Below, piece by piece: positions 46,125-59,049 of a stretch of 64,000 bases of DNA. Position numbers and translations under genes: made by a program. Under the pieces are notes generated by a model. The model was not told the origin of the DNA and did not search any database. It worked only from the letters and a program-made list of their open reading frames with translations. Where the stretch lies: assembly GCF_009905375.1 (NCBI RefSeq), contig NW_027420793.1, positions 1 to 64,000 of the forward strand, read 5' to 3'. Positions within the stretch are counted from its first letter, which is position 1. Each line of letters opens with the position of its first letter. This stretch comes from Apium graveolens (lineage: Eukaryota > Streptophyta > Magnoliopsida > Apiales > Apiaceae).

Positions 46125-48295
46125 TACTAGAATTTCTAAGCCACCCTCCTATTTGAAAAACTACAAAAGCTTAAATGCTTCTCAAATTTCTCCAGTTATA
46201 TCACATGTGGTTCCCATAGATTTTTCTTGTTTCTTGGCATCATTAACTACATGTGTGGATCCTGTTCATTTTTCTCAGGCCGTGCAATTTTCTCACGGGA
46301 TTACAGCCATGAATGTTGAATTAGAGGCCTTGGAAAGAAATGGTACCTGGGATATAGTTCCCCTTCCAGCTCATAAAAAGGCTATTGGAAGCAAGTGGTT
46401 GTTCAAGACTAAGTACAAATATGATGGTACTATTGAGAGGTATAAAAGCAGGTTGGTTGTTCTTGGATGCAAACAACAACTTGGTGTGGATTATCTGGAA
46501 ACTTTTGCTCCTATTACGAAGCTTTTTACTGTGAGAAATTTATTAGCTTTGGCTGCAGTGTATCAATGGAGTGTGGTGCAAATGGATGTCACCAATGCTT
46601 TTTGCATGGTGATCTCCATGAAGAGGTATATATGACTCTTCCTCAAGGATATACACATTATGATTGTCGAATTTCTAGTCAATCTGCTACTCATAATCCT
46701 AAAACTAATCTCGTCTGCAAGCTTAAAAAGATCATGTATGGCTTGAAACAGGCTCCCAGGATGTGGTTCTGCAAACTCTCGGACACTTTGTTATATGATG
46801 ATTATGTTCAATCAAAAAGTGATCCAAGTCTCTTTACTAAAACTACTACCTCTTCTATTACGTTGATCCTCATTTATGTGGATGATTTACTACTTGATGG
46901 TGATTCTGCTACTGTCATTTCAGAGCTCAACTACTACCTCTTCTATTACTTTGATCCTCATTTATGTGGCTGCAGTGTATCAATGGAGTGTGGTGCAAAT
47001 ATATGTCACCAATGCTTTTTTGCATGGTGATCTCCATGAAGAGGCATATACGACTCTTCCATTATAGTTGTCGAATTTCTAGTCAATCTGCTACTCATAA
47101 TCCTAAAACAAATCTCGTCTGCAAGCTTAAAAAGATCATGTATGGCTTGAAACAGGCTCCCAGGATGTGGTTCTGCAAACTCTCAGACACTTTGTTATGT
47201 GATGATTATGTTCAATCAAAAAGTGATTCAAGTCTCTTGACTAAAACTACTACCTCTTCTATTACTTTGATCCTCATTTATGTGGATGATTTACTACTTG
47301 CTGGTGTTTCAGCTACTGCCATTTCAGAGCTCAAAACTATGTTATCACAAGCCTTTCATATGAAAGATCTAGGTAATATTAGTTATTTTCTTGGAATTGA
47401 AATACATAAAAATGCTTCTGGTTTTTTTCATCTCTCAGAAGAAATATTTGTTGGATCTTATTCGTGAATTTCGCATGGATCATGCTACACCTTTGAAGAT
47501 TCCTCTTGACAGTCATCTGAAATTAACACCTCAAACAGGTGATATCTTGTCTAATCCTCAGCCTTTTCAGCGTCTATTAGGAAAGCTTATTTACCTTACT
47601 GTGACTCGACCAGACATCACGTTTGCAATCCATATTCTAAGTCAGTTTATGCATCAGCCTACAACTGCTCATATGCAAGCTACCAAACAACTTATCCGGT
47701 ACTTGCTTGGCACCTCTGATCAAGGTTTGTTGCTTACTTCCTCATCTGCTGTTCAGCTCCAGGCATATTGTGATAGTGATTGGGCTAGTTTCCCAACCAC
47801 TCGTAATCTACCACTGGGTACTGTATTTTGCTTGGAGACCCTCCTATTTCCTGGAAATAAGAAATAATTTGTGGTTTCTCGGTCCACAGCAGAGGCGGAG
47901 TATCGTGCTATGGCCATGACTATTTGTGAGGTGACTTGGCTTCGTGCCTTACTTCTAGATATGGGGTTACTCAATTGCCTCCAACTGTGCTCCATTGTGA
48001 CAACCAGGCTGCTATCTCAATTGCTGCTAATCCCATATTTCATGAACGGACGAAACACATCGAGGTGGATTGTCAATTTATTCGGGATAAGCTAAAGTCT
48101 GGTTCTATGTGCACTCAACGTGTTCCATCTCATGCTCAATTGGCAGATATTTTAACTAAAGTGTTACCAGTCAAGCCTTACACAAGCTTGGTGCCTCTGG
48201 ATCTTCTATGGCATCTCCCTCGGCTTAGCTTGCGGGGAATGATGTGGAGTATTTTGCTTAAAGGATATCTTGGTCATTTTATAATATTCTGTTAG
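46125..48295 (+). pseudogene. Ty1/copia pol remnant, unit 2
   Basis: Copy of 4858-7028, with the same missing 5' half, the same internal RT duplication (46551-47353) and the same broken RNase H. Two further 1-bp changes are specific to this copy: a lost T at about 46603 just before GCATGG, and a gained T near 47427. Confidence 0.9.
46551..47353 (+). repeat. Partial tandem duplication inside copia RT, unit 2
   Basis: GGCTGCAGTG at 46551 and again at 46968. Same structure and same join as in unit 1. Confidence 0.85.
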
Positions 48296-48326
48296 TAAGA
48301 TAGAGAGTTTATACATGCTTCATCAG

Positions 48327-49027
48327 TCCATAAAATCCAATCTTAGTACATTGAATTGCCAAACAAGGTAAAGATGAATTTGGCAACAAAATGAACAGTC
48401 GTCTACCAAAATTTTCAACATAAGACTATGATTTATAGGGAAACAACAAAAACTGGATTCATCTGTCCATCTCTTTGAGAAATCCTACTGGTGTAGCAAG
48501 TTTATTCTGGATTTCTGGTACATCTGTACATGATAATTGGTAAGTGCACTTTGACCACCAAGATCAGTAGATCTATCATCATATTCATCTGGAATTTCAG
48601 TGTATCTATGCACAAGAACGATGTACTGGTTAAGTCTGGTTACTTGACCAAATCACATTTGATCGCAGTAGACAAATATTTTGGTACACAAAGTTAAACA
48701 AGACTGCTCATGATCAAGAACGTGTAATTATTGAAATGTCCAAGTTCACATTGAATTGTCTGTTAGCTAATTGTCATGATTAACACCTTGAGTCCATGAT
48801 TGCTAGTGAATGTTTTCGATATATGATCCAATCAAGACCCTCCACAAAATCCTCAACGTTTTGGGAGAGCTCGACTTCAAACCTCTTAACAATATATAGT
48901 CAAAAATTTCAAAGCAAGTGAGGGATTATATCATTAGTTGTTCAAGTACTGCATTATAATTGTATACTGGCTATAAACAGCAGAATTACTTGTGGATCTT
49001 TTATTTTCTAACTCTTATCTCCTACAA
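48327..49027. repeat. 3' flank of NPF gene A, unit 2
   Basis: Copy of 7060-7760, homologous to 52020-52830. No gene seen in it. Confidence 0.8.
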
Positions 49028-49178
49028 GATATTTAAGAAACTAGATTAAAAGGGGGGATGTGAAATTACATGTAACGGGTTGCCTTGGGCTTTGTTGATT
49101 GTAAAAGAACAAAAAACATGCATGTGTTTAACAGTGTGCATGCAGACTCTTCTTTGGATATAATATTTCAGTAATGCA

Positions 49179-51399
49179 TCAAACAAGAGGCTCTTCTGAT
49201 TTTAATTCTTGCAATGCAACTTCAGGGCCAGAGGTGGTGTCTTTGCTTGCTGTTTTATACTTGTACCACTTGCCACACATTATGAAGTAAGCCAAATTCA
49301 AAGCTTCCAAAGTCACAATAATGTAGTAAAAATAATCTAATCTTCCTTCATTAAGATCTTCTGCTAACCACCCCTTTTTCTCCATTACCTTCTGTCAATC
49401 TCTGAACCATTGTTTGCATAAAACTACTCAAGTAACTCGATGCAGCAGATGCACAGAAGAGACATGATGTAGCTATACTCTTCATGTTCTCAGGGCTTTG
49501 CTTGTAAAAAAGCTCGTTTTGTCCTATCATAAAAAATCCTTCGGAAAGTCCTGCTACAATTAATTGTGGTATGAACCAAAAGGCAGACATTGAAGAAATT
49601 TCCCCTTTTCTTGGTTCAATTCCTAATGTCGGTCTAGTCAGAGCCCATGTTCTTCTTTTGGATTCGATTAAGGCTGATACAAATAGACTTAGGCTAGATA
49701 AAACGATTCCAATGCCCATTCTTTGAAGCACAGTGATACCACCTTCTTTTCCAGTTAATTTTCTGAGCAAAGGAACAATGACTCTGTCATAAATAGGGAT
49801 CCAGATAGTGAGTGTTACCATGGTAAATACAATATATGTTGCTGCTGGAATCCTGAATGTACTGCTTTTGATGAGGCGTCTATCGGATTGAAGAGCTTGA
49901 AAGACCAAATAGTTGTTTTGTTGGATAAATGCTACATGGTATACAAGGATGGCAAACCATATTGGAACCAATCTTAGCAAGCATTTCACTTCTTCCACTT
50001 GCTGGATAGTGCAAAGTCTCCATGGATCCACTGCTGATCCGTCCATCTTTAGATCGTCTTCTAGAGTTCTAATTGCTGCTTTGTCCAGAAACCTGGACGG
50101 TTAAGTTCAGTTTGTCAAGGAAAAGCATCAGCAATCAGAAAGTATCTAATACATGGTCTAATAGAATGAGTGTGAAAAGTAGTCATTTTAGACAACTGGA
50201 GGACATCAATACATGAATCAAGATAGTGATATTCAAAGGAGTTACTCATCTTTTGGTCTTTACCTGAATTGATCAGTGGATGATAACTTTAAGTTGGTAG
50301 ATTTTTTTGGTACATAGTCAAAAAAGCGAAAGCCATGGTTGCTCCGGTGACTTCAATCCCCTCTTCTTGATAGCAGCCGCAAAGACTTGCACCACGCCTA
50401 GCAAAGGACTACCTTGTGGCAATACTATGACATATATTTGGTACCGATAAAGAAGAATACACATGAAAAGAACATAAGGAGGGTTGGAATTCCTAATCCG
50501 ATAGACCAGCTAATATTGGACTGCACATACACTATGATCGTCAGGGACACCATTACTGCGAAAGTATAGGTAAAGTAGTACCAGTTAAAGAAACTATTGA
50601 TGCCTTTTCTTCCAGAGTCGGTGTTGGGATTAAACTGATCTGCGCCAAAGGCTAAGTTACAGGGTCGTATGCCAGAACCTCCAACAACTAGAAGCGCAAA
50701 AGAGCTCAACAGAAAGCCATTTGCCCTGTTGTTGGTCCTTGGCATATGCTTGTCACTTCTTTCCCACAGCTTGGTGGATGAAGCTTTGAAATTGCTGCTG
50801 TTAGAGTTAGTAAAAGCATGCCCTGCATGTTTGACATACTACTTTAGCTTTTTAATCCATATCATCAACTGATATATAACAAATCATTTCTTGTTACTGA
50901 TTTACACTAAACAACATGAATTATTACTGAAGAAATATTTGTACCGTGAAAGAAGATATGGAGGCGAATCCAAGCGTTTTGTAACGACCAAAATAAGTGT
51001 CTGAGAGGAAAGCTCTATGATGGTACCAAAATTACAAGTTCCCTGGAAAATATTGTTGAGATTTGTTGCAGTTATGGTCTTCATATGAAAGACAGAAGTG
51101 AGATACACTAGGAAGTTAGATGAAGTCCCAATTGTTCCCAGCTTCTCAAATGTCTCATTTCCTGCAAATCAAATTCAAAACAGAAAACAAAAACAAATTG
51201 TCAAATCCAGTGCAACTGAAGTAGAAATAAGATATAGTTGCAATTTCAAACAAAATAAATAACATAAGCTTTTTGAGTGTCAGTATACGTTACCTACGAT
51301 ATAAGGCATGGCCTTAATTCCTCTGTAGTTAGGTTCGCTGTCCATAGTGTCTGTGTCATCTTTCTGCGATTTGGAGATTACTCTCGAGGTTTTGTCCAT
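49179..51399 (-). CDS. NPF2-type transporter gene A, unit 2 (five 1-bp frame breaks)
   Basis: Same gene as 7911-10130. Exons, joined on the minus strand: 51294-51399, 50945-51161, 50264-50822, 49179-50092. Splice sites and start are unchanged. Exon lengths reveal the indels: exon 2 is 217 instead of 218 (a lost C at about 51015); exon 3 is 559 instead of 560 (losses at about 50713 and 50438, a gain in the A run at about 50321); exon 4 is 914 instead of 913 (an extra T near 49376). The 2-bp loss of unit 1 exon 3 is absent here, and the C missing in unit 1 exon 4 is present. The C-terminal part reads [16 protein letters not shown] to KSEEPLV. Same function call as unit 1. Confidence 0.85.
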
Positions 51400-51477
51400 C
51401 TTCTTGCTTCTACAAGTTGGAGTACCCTGTGACTGTTTTATGCTTGAAACATATATCCTTCAAGAGGTTTGCATGTT

Positions 51478-51485
51478 AATTTATA
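51478..51485 (-). promoter_or_regulatory. Putative TATA box of gene A, unit 2
   Basis: TATAAATT on the minus strand, at the same distance from the ATG as in unit 1. Confidence 0.5.
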
Positions 51486-53108
51486 CTCATTCCAGCACTG
51501 CACTACCCAAGTCAGTTCAAAGATTAGTACCTCTGGTCCTCCACGGCTCTGTTATTACAAAAATAAAATTCAAAATACTCGCGTAGTCATATTTAAGACA
51601 CTGTTTTCCAAAAATGAGGGAGGAAACAAGTAATCTACTAGTATATAACATGTAGATTGTGAAACATAAAGACTCGTGAGTAAGATTACATATTTCATCT
51701 TTGACTGGGAATGTTCAATTAAATAAAATTCTTCATTTACCGATCTCCCCAACGTCTACGTGTTAGGAAAGGGACTTAGCATGCATTCTAGCGCTTATGT
51801 TTCCCTCACTCAACACCCGTTTTCAGATTTGAAGAGTGAACCACTAGGAGCCGAGCAATGAGCAATTCGGACCAGCTCTCTCAGCACGTTAAGGTGCTAG
51901 AAAGACCTGTATTACGCTTAAGTTTATGCCTAAGTGTTAATGATAACTACATGATCCTACTGGGGCCTTGCTCTAATACCTCAAGGTTTTAGATGAGCTG
52001 GTTACTCAACAGTTAATAAAATGGATGGTCCCTAAATCTAATCTTACTACATTGAGTTACTGACTAAGGTAAAGATAAATTTGGTAACAACCTTGAACAA
52101 TTTGTCTACCAAGTGCATCAATCTGTGACTATGATCTATAGGAAAACAACAAACATTAGAAATCAAATATATACGGGTTCACACTAGACAGGTAAATTTG
52201 TCGCAACTCGCAACATTAGTATATAATAGCTACAGCCTACAGGCACCATAGGTCCATCTCTTTGACAAATACTGCTGGTGTAGATACGCACCCACACGTT
52301 TAGTCTGGTACACCAGTACATGACAAATCCTATTGAAATGTGGGGGCTAATTTGCCAAGTGCACTGTGACCACCAAGTAGATCAGTGAATCTATCAGCAT
52401 CTGGAGTTTAAACAAGAATAATGGACTGCTAAATCTGGTTACTTAACCAAATCACATTTATATTTTGGTAGAAAAAGTTGAATAAGAGTGCACATGATAA
52501 AGATTATGTAATAATTGAAATGTCCAAGTTCACATTGAATTGGCTGTTAGCGAATTGTTATGATTGACACCTTGAGTCCATGATTGTGAGCAAATGTTAT
52601 TGATATATAATCTGATCAAGGCCCTCCACAAAATCCTTGATATTTTAGGAGAGTGTTAACATGGCATGAGACTGTTAAGGTTTAGCTCGATTTTGAACCT
52701 TCTTGCTCCCAGTATCGTCAAAATGATCCAGTTATTAGTCGTTCTGGTACTGCCTAATAGTTGTAGAATGGCTAGCAACGGCACAGTTACTCAAGGAATT
52801 GCTATCTTTTGACTTCCAAATCTTATTTTTCGATCTTTCTCTTGGCCTCTTTGCATCACTCAGTCTAAATTTTATACAGTTTGTTAATTTTTCTGGTTGT
52901 AAACCAGTGTTTGATTATACTCCTAGATTAAGATATTACAAACGTAGTTAACCAACTTGAATATTCAGGGGTTAAATTGTCACGTTGCTCAAGTCGATGA
53001 GCAAGAATATCAAGAATATTAACAAAAAAGAAAAAGAAAACAAGACAAAATCTAGTACCCCGAGTATGTTGGATATTTTATGATCGAACTCCAGAATAAT
53101 CACAGAGC
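51486..53108. other. Intergenic DNA between genes A and B, unit 2
   Basis: Contains the gene A upstream region and the gene B 3' flank (about 52020-52830, the partner of 48327-49027). No gene seen. Confidence 0.65.
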
Positions 53109-53216
53109 TCTTTTTTTTTGATACAGAGGGGGGGGGGGGGGGTGGGATGCGGAATGAAGCTGAGTTCATTTCAACATTGTGGATACGCTTTTACCACTAG
53201 GCTATCACCTTACGCT
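53109..53216 (-). mobile_element. tRNA-derived SINE, unit 2
   Basis: Copy of 11838-11945. The G run and the T run differ in length by a few bases from unit 1. Confidence 0.65.
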
Positions 53217-53269
53217 CAAGAGAACCTTATGCAGATTGTTCTATATTGTTGAAACTTTAGTTTAATTAG

Positions 53270-55511
53270 TCAAACAGCGGACTTATTAAGTTTCAAGTTC
53301 TCCATTGCAACTTCATGGCCATTGTTGTCAGCAGTTTCCTTGTACCTGTACCACTTGGCTACCACTAGAAAGTATCCTAAATTTAATAATTCTAAACCTG
53401 CAATGAAGTAGTAATAATTATCCAATCTTCCCTTGTTCAGATCTTCTGACAACCAATTTTCTCCAGCTGAATTTCTTGTAATTCTGTGGACAACTGTTAT
53501 CAAGAAACTACTTACGTAACTTGATATGGCGGTGCCACAAGCAAAGAAAGATCCCCCAAAGCTTCTCATATTTTCTGGGAATTGTTTGTAGAAAAATTCT
53601 ACTAGCCCAACAACTGTAAATGCCTCTGAAAGTCCTACAATTGCCAACTGAGGCACCAACCAGTAACCTGAAAAGGAAGATATTGCCCCTTTTCGTGCTA
53701 ATCCCAGTGTTGGCTTTGTTAATGCAATGGTTCTCCTTTCTTTTTCCACCAGGCCTGATACTAGCATGGCAATTACAGAGATAACCAGGCCAATGCCAAC
53801 TTTTTGGAGGATCGTAATACCTGTTCTTTCTTGTTATTTTTCGGAGAAATGGAACTATCAATCTGTCATAGATAGGTATCCAGATAGTGAGGCATAACAT
53901 CTGAAATACTGTGTAGGATGCTGCTGGAATTTCAAAACTTCCAATGCCGGAACGTCTATCAGATTGAAGGGCTTGGAACACTCCATAGGTATGCTGTTGG
54001 ACTATAGCAATATAGTAGATCATTCCTGCAACCCAGATGGGAAGTACTCTCACGATGCATTTAACTTCCTCCACCTTCTGCATACTGCAAAGCCTCCACG
54101 AATCCACTGCTGATCCATCAGAATTTAGCTCGTCTTCTTTTGTTATGAGTGCTGCTTTGTTAAGAAATCTGAGACCAACATAACATGGTATTAATTGTCA
54201 AGTTGCCAGGAAACTTAAATTGTTACAAGACACACTTTTTTCTGCTGCAGTAATAAGGTAGCAAATATATACAATAGAATTTTAGACAGTGTCACCAACA
54301 ATTATAAGATAACTTCTTATGAAATAGATGGAGAGTAACTGGTACCCGAATTGTTCTGTAAAGGGAAGCTTTGAGTTGATCGAATTAGCAGGCATAAAAG
54401 TACACATGGAGAGCCAGGGTTGGCCAGGCAATTCCAGTTTTCGCTTCTTGATTGCTGCTACAACAACTTGAGCAACGCTCGTAAGAGGACTACCTTCAGG
54501 TTTAACTTTGACATAGATTCTCGTACCAATGAAGAAGAATGCACATGATAAAAACATAAGAAATGTTGGGATTCCTAAGCCTATTCCCCAGTTGACTTCT
54601 GATTGCACGTAGACAATGATTGTGATGGATACCATCATCGCAAAGGTGAAGGTAAAATAATACCAATTAAAGAAACTATTGATTCCTTTTCTTCCAGATT
54701 CTGTATTAGGATTGAACTGATCCGCTCCAAAAGCCAAGTTACATGGCCTTATCCCACTAGCTCCAATTATTAATAGCACGAAACTACTGAACAGAAAAAC
54801 AAGTTGCCATGCTGTTGGCCCGGAGCATGTGCTACCAGCTTCTTTACCACATTCAGGCGGATGAAGCGTCGATACTGCAGCTGTTAATGTGAGCACAAGC
54901 ATTCCCTGTCATGTCAAAAACATTACGAAGAAATTTAGCTGTTAGATAAACAATTTTCCAGAAACCTGCAGATAGTATATCTTTAACAATAAGGAACAAC
55001 GTTTAATTACCACGAAAGACGAAATGGAAGCGAAACCGAGTGTTTTATAGCGTCCAAAATAAGTGTCACACAAGAAAGCTCCGAACAGAGTACCAAAGTT
55101 GCAAGTGCCATTGAATACATTAATGACATTAGTTGCTGTAATAGATTTCATGTTGAAGACAGTAGTGAGGTAAACCAACAGATTTGACGAGGTTCCGATT
55201 GTCCCTAGCTTTTCAAATGCTTCATTTCCTGCCAAAACAAACAAATATTCACCAAACTCTATAGTCTACAAATTTACACACATATTAAATGTTATAAAAA
55301 TCTGTCAACTCGGACGAGTACTCCGAAATTCAGACGAGTAGCCGAATTTCAACTACACAACCGAGTAAAACCGATTTCCGATTTTATAACTTGCACATGG
55401 TTTAGCAGGTGTTGAAGTTGTACCTATAACAAAGGGCATGGCTCTGACTCCTCTGTAATTTGGCTCTTCTTTGGTGGTAACAGCTTTCTCATTTTCATTC
55501 AATGTTGCCAT
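53270..55511 (-). CDS. NPF2-type transporter gene B, unit 2 (net 2-bp loss in exon 4)
   Basis: Copy of 11997-14242. Exons, joined on the minus strand: 55424-55511, 55011-55228, 54346-54905, 53270-54168. Exons 1-3 have the same lengths as in unit 1. Exon 4 is 899 instead of 901, because two T runs near 53823 and 53831 each lack one base. This shifts the frame after KIT and truncates the C-terminal half. The second half is intact in the other frame (to KLNKSAV). Exon 2, intron 2 and most of exon 3 lie in a tract with about 25 substitutions against unit 1. Ten of the 11 exon changes are silent; one replaces Ile by Thr before CSGPT. Confidence 0.88.
54639..55176. other. High-divergence tract within gene B, unit 2
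   Basis: About 25 substitutions by eye against 13368-13906, in 538 bp: eight in exon 3, at least 14 in intron 2, three in exon 2. I saw no comparable cluster elsewhere in the 22.7 kb that can be compared. Gene A does not match the variant bases, so it is not the donor. Confidence 0.85.
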
Positions 55512-55603
55512 TTTTTGCTTGATAGTTGTGTAGTTGTGGTTACAGTTTGAAAGATGTTATTGGGTTAATGCAAGTGCAAAACAGATGATAAGAGAGAGAT
55601 GTG

Positions 55604-55612
55604 TATTTATAG
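55604..55612 (-). promoter_or_regulatory. Putative TATA box of gene B, unit 2
   Basis: CTATAAATA on the minus strand, at the same distance from the ATG as in unit 1. Confidence 0.65.
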
Positions 55613-55781
55613 ATGAGAGGTCCAAAACGTATGAGTTCTTGTTCCTGGTTAGTGCAGACATGTATCATTCATCATGGTGGGACATGTAAATATAATTGCT
55701 CGCGGACTCCACCGTTTGGAACTTGTTAGTGAAAAGCATACTACTGTAACAGAATGCACTATGCAGTGTTATCAACAGAAC

Positions 55782-55863
55782 TTTTCATTTCTTGTTCTCT
55801 GTCTACCAAGAATTCATGATATACTTTTCATTTCTTGTTCTCTGTCTACCAAAAATTCATGAA
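55782..55863. repeat. 43-bp direct repeat upstream of gene B, unit 2
   Basis: Same pair as 14513-14595, with one A fewer before the first copy. Confidence 0.8.
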
Positions 55864-57464
55864 ATTTTAAAATGTTTAATTGAAAAATAGAATTAACATT
55901 AGAGTTGAAATTCTATTTTATGCCCATAATATACTTTTTGATTTTAAATCATGGTAATGATTATCATCATTTTAGTTTTAGCAGTGAGCTTGGATTAATA
56001 AAATTTTCTAGGTTTGCATGATAATCTCAAAACTTTATTCTCATAAAATTTTGTTCACATATTTAACTAACTTCAACAATGTGATCTATCATCACTATAT
56101 ATATATTATAGTTTTATACTCGTGCAAAATGATTTATATTATATATGCTGTATATACATTTTTTTGAAATTTATTATTTTATCTGTCAATTCACTAATGG
56201 TACTTATTTTTCTAGGAGCGGGCTGATGGGGATGGTACTTAATTGGATCTTGTTAATCCAATTTTTTAACATTTTTTGCATAAAATTAATTTTCTACTAA
56301 TTTTAAAATTATTAAATATATTTCTTACTGTAACTTAGTATAATATATCTTCAAACCTTACTCGCAATTTCCACAATGAAATGCACAAATTGAAATTATT
56401 TAATTTACTTAAAATTTATAACTATTAATATTAATTCTAAAATGATGAATATATCCTGACAGACCATCTTTACCTTACACCAATTATATATTAAATATAA
56501 ATAATATTTTATTATTATAGATTCTCTTTATCATTAAACGACAATATATAGTAGAGAGAGAAATAGGGTGTGTATAATAATAATAATAATAATAATAATA
56601 TAATAATAATAATAATAATATATCTGAATTATAAGAATGGAGGGAAAAAAAGGAAATGTCAAAAAAGATGTAACAATAATTTTTTATTATTAAAATTGAA
56701 ATAAGAATTATCACAATAACCTTAAAATTAAAACTAAGGCATTTGAGAGTTGTCCTTCTATTTTAAGGTACAATTAAAACATTGTTGGAATTAACTTTTT
56801 CATGAAATTGCCCTAATTTTGATTTAGTAAGGTATAACATAATATAAGGTATCTCTTGCTATAAAACATCATCGCCACATTATTGGATAACTTTCGTTAT
56901 CAAATGCACAAAATAAAAAATTAGGATATTTGTATATTTAGAATTAAAGATAATTTATAATTGAAGATGGTTATAATGATTTTTATCGAATCATATAGTT
57001 AATTAGAAATACATTTCAAGGAGGTTCAATTTTGACGAAAGTGTAATAACTACATAAAATCTTACTTAATTAAACATGAAAATTCTTAGTCGTAAAACAC
57101 AATTAATATTATAATGTTTTAGGATCCTAAATTTAATTTTAGATCATTGTCTAAATTCAAATGAGTACAAAACTAAGATTATTTTCCTAAATACAGGAAA
57201 TTAATTATATGATTACAAAAATGTCATTCAATTTTTATACATAAAATTCTAATAATTTTTTTAAAAAAATATTAAATTAACTTTAATAACACTTTTCTCA
57301 TATTATAATGCAAGCATGTTTTAATATCAATAGCTAACTCTAGAGGTTAAATCTCCCTCATAAAATTAAAATCTTGTATAACGTTTTTGCAGAAACAATA
57401 TCTCAGTTAGGAGGCGATTAAGTGCTAAGTGAGTTCGAGTTCCCCTACGTGTTTACCTGATATT
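55864..57464. other. AT-rich spacer, unit 2
   Basis: Copy of 14596-16200 without a gene. Holds the AAT microsatellite. Confidence 0.7.
56574..56622. repeat. (AAT)n microsatellite, unit 2
   Basis: Two runs of AAT separated by one missing base. Differs from the pure run in unit 1. Confidence 0.9.
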
Positions 57465-57554
57465 GAGCATATAGGACATATATTCTTCCATTGCCTATTT
57501 GCAGTTCAGTGTTGGCGATATGTAGGTATTTGGTACTTCATGAATAGGAAAGTC
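57465..57554 (+). pseudogene. LINE zf-RVT remnant, unit 2
   Basis: Copy of 16201-16290 with the same reading and the same stop. Confidence 0.6.
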
Positions 57555-57622
57555 TAGGACAACAAGGTTGCAACTGTTGAGGTGACTATGGATTGAGGAA
57601 ATAAATCTATTGCAAAACGTAT

Positions 57623-58865
57623 TGTTGACGGAGGAATCTGGCAACAACAAAGATTGAGGTTTATCGCCGGAACTAAGATCTGTGACGGTGGTTCTTTGTC
57701 GGAAACTTAAGCGGTGTGTGGTTGATGTAGTTGTTTTAGGATAAGATTGATCAGAGTAAGTGGTAGCTCTCTTATCAGCTCTCTTATCAGCTCTCAACTT
57801 CTTACCCTCTCAATGTGCCTACGTACCCTTTATATAGGGATCAAGCCTGACGTAATTCTCGCAGAACAAGAAGTCTGATGGGTTTAGACTTCTTATTCCT
57901 AAGTCCAGTAGAAGCCCATCTAATATCCGTCTTCCGCTAGCTTTAGGAATGTCCAACTATGAGGCCCAACCGCGAAGGCCCAAGGCTCGTCCGTAATCGC
58001 AGGACTTCACGGATAGTGCATCTCCCTCCGCAAGGATAACACTCCGCTTACAGCTATCTCCCTTGATTTACGAACGCAGGTATAGCCACGGTTCACCCCA
58101 AGTGTCAGACGCGTCTCTGTCCCCCGAATGAGGATAACCCATCAGATAGTAGGACAGGTGATCCCAAGCTCTTGGGTACAAGGTACAGGATGACTCCAAA
58201 GTTCTCCAACGAGGACACCCGTTGAATACAAGAACAGAGCTCCCAAAGCACACACCAAAGTTAACCCCGCATCCCCAACGAGGACACCCGTAGAATACAG
58301 GAGGAGGCCTTCAATCATCAGGCATACCCCTGGAGGCCTTCTAGCTTTTCACGGACATCCCCCTCATTGACCGTCTCAAGGAGGGAATTCTTCAAAGAGT
58401 ACCTGCGACAAATATATTAGTAAAAATAACCTCCATTGCCTCCTCTCCAGGCAAGTTTTTTCCTGAAGTCACCATTAAGAACACATAAACAGACACAGGA
58501 CGCATCCTAGAACATAGGGCGCGTCCTAACCCTCATTATACTTGCACCGTCCCCTCTAACCATCATGCACAACATTTCACTTCCTACGACGCGTCATGGT
58601 TAAAGTAGGTGCGTCCTACAGCGTCCATCGCCATAAAATCTCATCGCCAAGCACTTTCATAAACATCGACGCGTCCATATTTCCCGTTGCGCGTTCCTTT
58701 CTTGACCATGCACTCATCTTGCCTCGTAACATATCCCTTCCAAACAGGCGCGTCGTCCTTTAGCTGGACGCGTCCTAGTCATCTTCAATGTAACACCGAG
58801 TTTGACTCGTAACCAGCCCGCGTTTGACCCAAGTACAATCTAGTGCCAAATTTTTGGGCATAACA
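57623..58865 (-). repeat. 3' LTR of Tat-type element, unit 2
   Basis: 1243 bp, TGTTGACGG to GGGCATAACA. It keeps the 12-bp duplication found in the left LTR of unit 1. It agrees with the right LTR at many places where unit 1 has private indels. TATA at 57827-57836 on the minus strand. Confidence 0.9.
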
Positions 58866-59023
58866 ACTACCCCCCAAATTCCATTTGTAGTTGAAAATAA
58901 AATTGGAATTTCTTTCCAAAAAGCAAAATTTGCTCACAGGACGCGTCATTGACAGAAGACGCGCCTTGCTTCACTCCATATCTGTGGTGTACAGCTGTCG
59001 CCCACGTAAAGCCGACTATCCTC

Positions 59024-59031
59024 TATAAATA
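59024..59031 (+). promoter_or_regulatory. TATA box of the antisense ORF, unit 2
   Basis: TATAAATA on the + strand, about 20 bp before the candidate ATG at 59050. A CGCG pair lies about 65-85 bp upstream (58942, 58960). Unit 1 has TATACATA at 17760-17767. It would allow the antisense ORF its own promoter. Confidence 0.5.
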
Positions 59032-59049
59032 TCTTCCTCCAACCCACAA

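Noticed and set aside
54639..55176. Gene A as donor of the divergent tract
   Set aside because: Several variant bases (for example GCCAAG and CATGG in exon 3) are not those of gene A at the same positions.
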